A stretch of 20,982 bases of DNA from an uncultured Bacteroidales bacterium (lineage in GTDB: Bacteria; Bacteroidota; Bacteroidia; Bacteroidales; UBA932). Positions within the stretch are counted from its first letter, which is position 1; the number at the start of each line of letters is the position of its first letter. The stretch lies in the NCBI GenBank assembly GCA_937890845.1, contig CALADR010000295.1, positions 1 to 20,982 of the forward strand. Reading direction: 5' to 3'. Made by a program: the position numbers and the translations under genes. Shown piece by piece: positions 15,800-20,982 of the stretch. The notes under the pieces are model-generated. The model saw only the letters and a list, made by a program, of their open reading frames with translations, was not told the DNA's origin and did no database searches.

Positions 15800-16072
15800 A
15801 TGCTTGAAAATATCAGAAAGGATATCGAGCGGCTGGTTGCCGCCTATGAGGCGGAAAACAGAAGACGGATATCACTGGAAGAGGAAGTCATGCAATATAA
15901 GGAAAAGGAAGAAACTTACAGGAAGCGGATCACAGAGTTAGAAAAACAGATAGATAACTTGAAACTTAAGAATGTATTCCTTACAGCTTCAGGTGACAAT
16001 ATAGAGGCGAAAGAACGAATTGAAAAACTGATACGGGACATTGACAGATGTATAGCATTGATGGAAAAGTGA
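15800..16072 (+). CDS. Small coiled-coil protein upstream of ZapA
   Basis: A 90-residue, strongly charged and helical protein with no signal peptide or membrane segment. Residues about 1-60 form a continuous coiled coil (LENIRKDIERLV, EEEVMQYKEKEE, ITELEKQIDNLK), and a second short helix (EAKERIEKLIRDIDRCIALME) follows a GDN turn. I do not recognise a named family. Its stop codon is one base from the zapA start, so the two are translationally linked. By position it could be a partner of ZapA in division-ring assembly, comparable to the coiled-coil ZapB of gammaproteobacteria; that is inference only. Confidence 0.85.
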   Translation: MLENIRKDIERLVAAYEAENRRRISLEEEVMQYKEKEETYRKRITELEKQIDNLKLKNVFLTASGDNIEAKERIEKLIRDIDRCIALMEK

Positions 16073-16073
16073 A

Positions 16074-16394
16074 ATGGAACGAATGATTACATTATCAGTA
16101 CTTGGCAACACTTACCACTTCAATGTAAAATCACCTGAAGATGAAGAGAATTTCAGAAAAGCCGCAAAATCTCTTGAGTCAATGGCCAGGAAGATAAATG
16201 AAGACCGTCCTGGCACTACAGATGCGGAGACAGGCAGGATGCTTGCCCTTAATAAGGGGATAGAAGCGGAAAAACTAAAAAAGGAAATCAGAAGCCTGAA
16301 TGAGAAAATAAACAGGCTCAATTCTGAAGCAGAAGGACTACACAAAGAACTTGACAGTTATCTTGATAATAATGTTTATAAAAATAGCCGTTAG
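16074..16394 (+). CDS. zapA: Cell division protein ZapA
   Basis: A 106-residue ZapA homolog. The N-terminal globular part has the family pattern ITLSVLGNTYHFNVKSPEDEENFRKAAKSL, and the rest (about 50-102) is the expected dimerising coiled coil. ZapA bundles FtsZ filaments at the division site. The start follows the upstream stop by one base; a second in-frame Met at codon 4 is possible. Its last codons (from 16381) overlap the 5' side of the closing stem of the downstream structured RNA, so the RNA either begins inside this gene or is cut from its transcript. Confidence 0.88.
   Translation: MERMITLSVLGNTYHFNVKSPEDEENFRKAAKSLESMARKINEDRPGTTDAETGRMLALNKGIEAEKLKKEIRSLNEKINRLNSEAEGLHKELDSYLDNNVYKNSR
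16351..16378 (+). promoter_or_regulatory. Possible promoter of the structured RNA, inside zapA
   Basis: TTGA at 16351-16354 and AATGTTTA at 16371-16378 loosely fit the -33 and -7 elements. The implied start, near 16382, coincides with the 5' edge of the RNA closing stem. The boxes are imperfect, so this rests mainly on position. Confidence 0.3.
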
Positions 16395-16582
16395 TTACTT
16401 ATTTTGCTGAAATCATCAAATTACATTAAGTAACCGAGTTTACTCGAATGGCAATGACGGACCTATTTTACCCTTAGGGGGATTCCGCAAATGCGGGACG
16501 GAGGATGTCAGAACTAATTTTTCGGAGCTCAAATCTTATTTATTATAAGATTTCCTGAAAATTTTAGCTAACGGCTTTTATC
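16381..16582 (+). ncRNA. ssrS: 6S-like regulatory RNA between zapA and rny
   Basis: About 200 nt that fold into a rod typical of 6S RNA. A 12-bp closing stem joins 16386-16397 to 16565-16576 (one G-U pair). Then comes a large asymmetric internal bubble (about 16398-16442 and 16528-16564), the 3' side of which can form a 9-bp hairpin (16531-16539 with 16545-16553). Beyond it are inner helices (16443-16448 with 16521-16527; 16455-16458 with 16507-16510) and two apical hairpins. 6S RNA mimics an open promoter and binds RNA polymerase holoenzyme. Linkage of ssrS to zapA is known in proteobacteria, and from memory this locus carries 6S in Bacteroidales too. I cannot run a covariance model, so the family name is likely rather than proven. 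Ends are approximate. Confidence 0.65.
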
Positions 16583-16595
16583 AAAATATTAATCT

Positions 16596-16629
16596 GACCG
16601 GTCAGCTTCCATGCTGATCGGTCATTTTT
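16596..16629 (+). terminator. Intrinsic terminator upstream of rny
   Basis: Bases 16596-16606 pair with 16613-16623 (11 bp, one G-U, 6-nt loop), followed by ATTTTT. This is a textbook intrinsic terminator, 17 nt before the rny start. It would end the zapA/6S transcript, leaving rny dependent on read-through or on a promoter overlapping the RNA. Confidence 0.85.
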
Positions 16630-16646
16630 AATAATTAAACTATAAT

Positions 16647-18188
16647 ATGAGTATATTACTTTACATACTTACGGCGTTCCTCGGAGCGGCCATCGCCTTG
16701 GGAACATATATAACAGTCCGTAAAATGATGCTCAACGGAAGAAAGGAAGAGATCATCCAGAAAGCCGAACTTGAAGCAGAAAATCTGAAAAAGGAAAAAA
16801 TCCTGCAGGCGAAAGAGAAGTTCATACAGTTGAAGAGCGAACATGAGCAATATATCAACGAAAAGAACAATCAGATCCGTGAAACTGAAAGCAGACTTAA
16901 ACAGAAGGAAAACTCTCTGAATCAGCAGAATTCCGAACTCAACAGAAAAAACAAGGAGAACGATGCCATCAGAGAGAATCTCAAGAACCAGATGGAACTT
17001 GTCTCAAAAAAATCTGAGGAATACGACAGGCTCCATGCCAAAGCTATACAGCAGATTGAAGAAATCGCCGGAATGACAACTCAGGAAGCTAAGAACCAGC
17101 TTATGGAAAATATGAAGGCAGAAGCCCGTACCCAGGCTCTTTCATATATCAACGACGCAATGGACGAAGCCAGACTGACAGCCAATAAAGAGGCCAAAAG
17201 AATAATAATAAACACCATACAGCGTACTGCAACTGAAACTGCAATAGAAAATGCAGTCACAGTATTCAATATTGAAAGCGATGAAATCAAAGGACGCATT
17301 ATAGGAAGGGAAGGAAGAAATATCCGCGCACTTGAAGCAGCTACAGGAGTGGAAATTGTTGTTGACGATACTCCTGAAGCAATCCTTCTGTCAGCCTTTG
17401 ACCCTGTAAGAAGAGAAGTTGCAAGACTTGCGCTTCATCAGTTGGTGGTAGACGGACGTATCCATCCTGCCCGTATCGAAGAAGTCGTAGCAAAAGTACA
17501 GAAACAGCTTGAAGACGAGATTATGGAAACAGGTAAGAGGACCTGTATCGATCTGGGTATTCATGGCCTCCACATTGAACTTGTGAAACTTATCGGTCGC
17601 ATGAAATACCGTTCTTCATACGGACAGAACTTGCTGCAGCACTCAAGGGAGGTGGCAAATATCTGTGCTACAATGGCATCAGAACTGGGTCTAAACCCTA
17701 AGCTTGCAAAACGTGCCGGACTCCTCCATGATATAGGAAAAGTTTCCGATGAGGATCCTGAACTTCCGCATGCAATACTCGGTATGAAACTGGCTGAAAA
17801 GTATAAGGAAAAGCCAGAGGTATGCAACGCTATCGGTGCCCACCACGAAGAAATTGAGATGACTTCCATTATCTCCCCTATCGTTATGGTAGGAGATGCC
17901 ATTTCCGGAGCACGTCCAGGTGCACGAAGAGAGGTAATCGAGTCGTACATAAAGAGGCTTAAAGATATGGAAAATATCGCTCAGTCATATCCTGGCGTCA
18001 CAAAGACTTATGCTATCCAAGCCGGAAGAGAGCTAAGGGTCATTGTAGGTGCTGACCAAGTAAGCGACAGCGATGCAGCGGCATTGTCAAGCGATATAGC
18101 AAAGAAAATACAGGAAGAAATGGTATATCCTGGACAGGTAAAAATCACTGTCATAAGAGAAACCAGATCTGTAGCATTTGCAAAATAA
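16647..18188 (+). CDS. rny: Ribonuclease Y
   Basis: A 513-residue membrane-anchored endoribonuclease that starts mRNA decay. Order of domains is classical: an N-terminal transmembrane helix (about 3-24), a long charged coiled coil (about 30-200), a KH RNA-binding domain with GRIIGREGRN starting at Gly216, and an HD domain with catalytic His361-Asp362 in LLHDIGK and a second metal-ligand motif GAHHEE. The C-terminal domain ends in KITVIRETRSVAFAK. Length is normal. The ATG is the only start that keeps the membrane helix. The gene is preceded by a terminator and followed after 17 bp by dsbD. Confidence 0.97.
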   Translation: MSILLYILTAFLGAAIALGTYITVRKMMLNGRKEEIIQKAELEAENLKKEKILQAKEKFIQLKSEHEQYINEKNNQIRETESRLKQKENSLNQQNSELNRKNKENDAIRENLKNQMELVSKKSEEYDRLHAKAIQQIEEIAGMTTQEAKNQLMENMKAEARTQALSYINDAMDEARLTANKEAKRIIINTIQRTATETAIENAVTVFNIESDEIKGRIIGREGRNIRALEAATGVEIVVDDTPEAILLSAFDPVRREVARLALHQLVVDGRIHPARIEEVVAKVQKQLEDEIMETGKRTCIDLGIHGLHIELVKLIGRMKYRSSYGQNLLQHSREVANICATMASELGLNPKLAKRAGLLHDIGKVSDEDPELPHAILGMKLAEKYKEKPEVCNAIGAHHEEIEMTSIISPIVMVGDAISGARPGARREVIESYIKRLKDMENIAQSYPGVTKTYAIQAGRELRVIVGADQVSDSDAAALSSDIAKKIQEEMVYPGQVKITVIRETRSVAFAK

Positions 18189-18205
18189 ATAAACAATCCC
18201 GAGCA

Positions 18206-20161
18206 ATGAAAATTCACAAAGTTCTGCTTGCATTGGCTGTTTTCATAACAGGGGCAATCCTCGCTCACGGACAGATTTCCGCAAGCCCGGAAAACACAGT
18301 ATCCTGGAAAATAACACAGGAGCATCTGGAAAACGACTTGTATCGAATCCTATTCAAAGGAAAGATAGCTGACGGCTGGCACACATATTCAATTGACAGC
18401 AAAATGTATCCTACAGCTGTCGAATTCGATGCTGCCGAAGGATTCAACTTCGAAGGAGAGCTTTACGAAGTTTCCGAACCTACATTATCAGACGGAGACA
18501 AAGTATTTTATAAAGAAATTGCAATAGCACGAAACCTCCGTGTGACAGGAGAAGATATTACTGTCAAAGGAACTCTGACATGGATGGGATGCACTGATAC
18601 CCAATGTTCAACACCTGCATACAAGGACTTTTCTGTCAATATCTCCTCAGATACTAAAGCTGCAGGTGCTGAAGATAAAACTGTACTATCTGAATCCAAA
18701 GAAGATGACGGATCGAAAGGATTCAGTTGGGCTCTCATTATAGAGGCGATTCTTTGGGGATTTGCAGCTCTGCTGACACCTTGTGTGTTCCCTATGGTTC
18801 CAATGACTGTTTCTTTCTTCATGAAAGGGTCTTCATCTCCTGCAGCAGGAAGGTTCAAGGCATCCATGTCCGGACTGTTCATTGTCCTGCTTTACACTGT
18901 GCCAATTTCAGTAATCATATTGATTACCTGGCTCGCCGGAGGAGATGCAGTAACTGCAGACATTTTCAACTGGCTTGCAACACATTGGTTCCCGAACTTG
19001 CTGTTCTTCATCGTGTTTATGGTTTTTGCAGCATCGTTCTTCGGAGCATTTGAAATAGTACTTCCGTCATCATTGGTAAACAAGAGTGACAAAGGAGCAG
19101 ACAAAGGAGGCCTATTGGGAGTGTTCTTCATGGCGCTGACACTTGTGCTGGTATCATTCTCCTGTACAGGACCTATTGTAGGCACAGTGCTTATCAAATC
19201 TACAGAAGGAGAGTTCTGGTCACCGATGATTACCATGCTTGCATTCTCACTTGCATTCGCAGTTCCTTTCACCGTACTGGCGCTCTTCCCGTCTCTTCTG
19301 AAAAACCTTCCGAAGAGTGGTGGATGGCTGAATTCAGTCAAGGTGGTACTCGGATTTATCGAGGTGGCACTTGGATTCAAGTTTCTGAGTGTCGCAGACC
19401 AGACTTATCATTGGGGACTGCTCGACAGGGAAGTATATCTGGCTATATGGATTGTAGTATTCACACTACTCGGTCTGTACCTGCTTGGAAAGATAAGATT
19501 CGCACACGATGAGAAAGTAGAGCACGTATCAGTAAAAAGGCTTGCTCTTGCCATTGCTGCTTTTGCTTTTGTAGTATATATGATTCCCGGTATGTTCGGA
19601 GCTCCTTTGAAGGCTCTATCAGGATATCTTCCTCCAATCTCCACCCAGGATTTTGTACTTGGACAGGGAACAGCAAATACTGTACAGCTCCAGGGCACTG
19701 AAAAAGGCAGCAAGTCTGCGGAATACGGGCTGCACCTTCCACATGGACTTCAGGGATACTTTGATCTGGAAGAAGGAATGGAGGCTGCAAGGAAAGCTGG
19801 GAAACCACTGTTCGTTGATATAACAGGACACGGATGCGTAAACTGCCGCGAGATGGAATCAAGGGTATGGAGTGACCCGCAGGTACTTGAGATATTGAAG
19901 AATGAGTATATAATAGTCGCACTTTATACCGATGACAAACAGAAAGTGGCAAAGGAAGACTGGGTGACTACTCCATCCGGAGATATACTCAAGGAACTTG
20001 GCCGTATAAACTCCCATATAGCCCGCACCAGATTCGGAGTAAATGCTCAGCCAAACTATATCCTGATGGATGCAGACGGTAAACTTCTGGCACCAATACG
20101 AGGTTACGATCTCAGCATACCAGGTTTCGTAGAGTTTCTAAAGAGCGGATTGAGTAAATAA
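18206..20161 (+). CDS. dsbD: Thiol:disulfide interchange protein DsbD
   Basis: A 651-residue electron-transfer protein that moves reducing power from cytoplasmic thioredoxin to periplasmic thiol proteins. A signal peptide ends around AHG-Q (residue 22). The N-terminal periplasmic domain has Cys129 and Cys134 (GCTDTQC). The membrane core starts near residue 175 with about eight helices and the redox pair Cys193 (TPCVFPMVP) and Cys320 (SCTGPIVG). The C-terminal thioredoxin-like domain (about 515-651) has CVNC at 544-547. All six redox cysteines are present, so the protein should be functional. The cis-Pro region QPNYILMD is also intact. Start is 17 bp after rny, so the two are probably co-transcribed. 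Confidence 0.95.
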   Translation: MKIHKVLLALAVFITGAILAHGQISASPENTVSWKITQEHLENDLYRILFKGKIADGWHTYSIDSKMYPTAVEFDAAEGFNFEGELYEVSEPTLSDGDKVFYKEIAIARNLRVTGEDITVKGTLTWMGCTDTQCSTPAYKDFSVNISSDTKAAGAEDKTVLSESKEDDGSKGFSWALIIEAILWGFAALLTPCVFPMVPMTVSFFMKGSSSPAAGRFKASMSGLFIVLLYTVPISVIILITWLAGGDAVTADIFNWLATHWFPNLLFFIVFMVFAASFFGAFEIVLPSSLVNKSDKGADKGGLLGVFFMALTLVLVSFSCTGPIVGTVLIKSTEGEFWSPMITMLAFSLAFAVPFTVLALFPSLLKNLPKSGGWLNSVKVVLGFIEVALGFKFLSVADQTYHWGLLDREVYLAIWIVVFTLLGLYLLGKIRFAHDEKVEHVSVKRLALAIAAFAFVVYMIPGMFGAPLKALSGYLPPISTQDFVLGQGTANTVQLQGTEKGSKSAEYGLHLPHGLQGYFDLEEGMEAARKAGKPLFVDITGHGCVNCREMESRVWSDPQVLEILKNEYIIVALYTDDKQKVAKEDWVTTPSGDILKELGRINSHIARTRFGVNAQPNYILMDADGKLLAPIRGYDLSIPGFVEFLKSGLSK

Positions 20162-20218
20162 ACCCAACGCAGAATTCCAAATAAAAAATACTGAAGCTAT
20201 ATCAAAGCTATCAGTCTT

Positions 20219-20264
20219 ATATAAAAGTGAAGTCGACCCTTATGGATCGACTTTGCTTTTATAT
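20219..20264. terminator. Bidirectional terminator between dsbD and pyrF
   Basis: Bases 20219-20236 pair with 20247-20264, an 18-bp stem (two adjacent G-U pairs) with a 10-nt loop. The outer stem is an A run on the left and a T run on the right, so it can stop both the dsbD transcript on plus and the pyrF transcript on minus. Confidence 0.85.
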
Positions 20265-20288
20265 TCTGTACGAAAAAGGAACACTAGG

Positions 20289-20982
20289 TCAGATTCGCGC
20301 TGTTGAAGCAGCTGCATCAGAGGCAGCCTTGGCGAAATCATCTCCAGATGATGCAAAGAGTATTCCCCTTGAAGAGTTGATAAGAAGACCTCCCTTATCG
20401 TTTGCACCGTACTTGATGACCTCTTCAGCGGAACCACCCTGCGCTCCCACTCCTGGAACCAGCAGGAAATTGTCAGGACAGAAAGACCTTATTTCAGTAA
20501 GTTTATCTGCCTTTGTGGCTCCCACAACAAACATCATGTTATCTGGGGTGGATATTGACATCATCTCTTCCATAACAGCCTGATAGAGCGGTTTTCCGTC
20601 TTTCTGGGCATTCTGGAACTGATATGCGGAAGCATTTGAAGTCAGAGCCAGGACGATAGCCCATTTGTCCTTATATTCAAGGAAAGGAGTTACGCTATCT
20701 GCTCCCATATACGGAGCAATAGTCACTGCATCAAAATCCATTGCCTCAAAAAAAGCTTTGGCATACATTCTGGCAGTATTGCCTATATCTCCCCTCTTTG
20801 CATCAGCTATAAGGAAAATCTCCGGATAACGGCTTCTGATATAGTCCACTGTAGCTTCGAGGGCCTTAAGACCATCTGTTCCATAGCATTCATAAAAAGC
20901 AAGATTCGGCTTGTATGCCACACAGTGCGGTGCAGTTGCATCAATAATAGCCTTGTTGAACTCAAGGACACTGCGCGCCTTG
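20289..20982 (-). CDS. pyrF: Orotidine 5'-phosphate decarboxylase, type 2 (partial at the window edge)
   Basis: The C-terminal part of OMP decarboxylase, which converts OMP to UMP in the last step of pyrimidine synthesis. The frame is open to the right edge and lacks its true start: upstream of the in-frame GTG at 20921 it still encodes family sequence (SVLEFNKAIIDATAPHCVAYKPN). The visible 231 codons contain the catalytic Asp-Lys-Asp motif in ADAKRGDIGNTA, substrate-phosphate loop VPGVGAQGG and the NSSRGI element near the end, as in the roughly 270-residue type 2 enzymes of Bacteroidetes. It is convergent with dsbD and shares its terminator. Confidence 0.94.
   Translation of the reverse strand, partial: KARSVLEFNKAIIDATAPHCVAYKPNLAFYECYGTDGLKALEATVDYIRSRYPEIFLIADAKRGDIGNTARMYAKAFFEAMDFDAVTIAPYMGADSVTPFLEYKDKWAIVLALTSNASAYQFQNAQKDGKPLYQAVMEEMMSISTPDNMMFVVGATKADKLTEIRSFCPDNFLLVPGVGAQGGSAEEVIKYGANDKGGLLINSSRGILFASSGDDFAKAASDAAASTARI

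Noticed and set aside
18508..19952. Several minus-strand reading frames of 100-163 codons opposite dsbD
   Set aside because: They lie antisense to an intact, well-recognised dsbD gene and show low-complexity or shadow composition.

Overview
The window looks like a piece of a Bacteroidales (Bacteroidetes) chromosome, probably from a gut-type anaerobe. The evidence is a SusC/SusD pair, a DUF6377-type regulator, a four-subunit ferredoxin-dependent 2-oxoacid oxidoreductase, type 2 OMP decarboxylase, RNase Y next to zapA, and promoters resembling the Bacteroides TTTG / TAnnTTTG consensus. Genus cannot be fixed from the sequence alone. No IS element, CRISPR array, tRNA, rRNA or phage gene was found.

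Region 1 (1-12.5 kb, minus strand) is a compact polysaccharide utilisation locus. In transcription order it encodes SusC (TonB-dependent porin), SusD (surface lipoprotein), a GH30 endo-glycanase lipoprotein, a large surface glycan-binding lipoprotein with an internal duplication, a periplasmic GH3 glucosidase and a membrane-anchored DUF6377 regulator. Gaps are 18-24 bp except for a 100-bp gap with a strong hairpin before the GH3 gene. The gene set matches, from memory, the fungal beta-1,6-glucan (pustulan) locus of B. thetaiotaomicron (BT3309-BT3314), so beta-1,6-glucan is the best substrate guess. In that model GH30 cuts the glucan at the cell surface, SusCD and the binding protein capture and import gentio-oligosaccharides, GH3 trims them to glucose in the periplasm, and the regulator senses them. 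A likely susC promoter with an operator-like palindrome, plus a second perfect palindrome, lies in the 440-bp divergent intergenic region.

Region 2 (12.8-15.7 kb, plus strand) is a vorDBAC-type operon: a two-cluster ferredoxin, alpha subunit, TPP-binding beta subunit and gamma subunit. It performs CoA-dependent oxidation of a 2-oxoacid with ferredoxin as acceptor. The gap before the gamma subunit carries a 24-nt exact direct repeat and a 9-codon leader-like ORF.

Region 3 (15.7-20.2 kb, plus strand) is a conserved housekeeping cluster: a small coiled-coil protein, zapA, a structured RNA that I take to be 6S RNA, a terminator, rny (RNase Y) and dsbD. It is bounded by a clear Bacteroides-type promoter at 15740-15770 and a bidirectional terminator at 20219-20264. 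A convergent pyrF gene, running off the right edge, closes the window.
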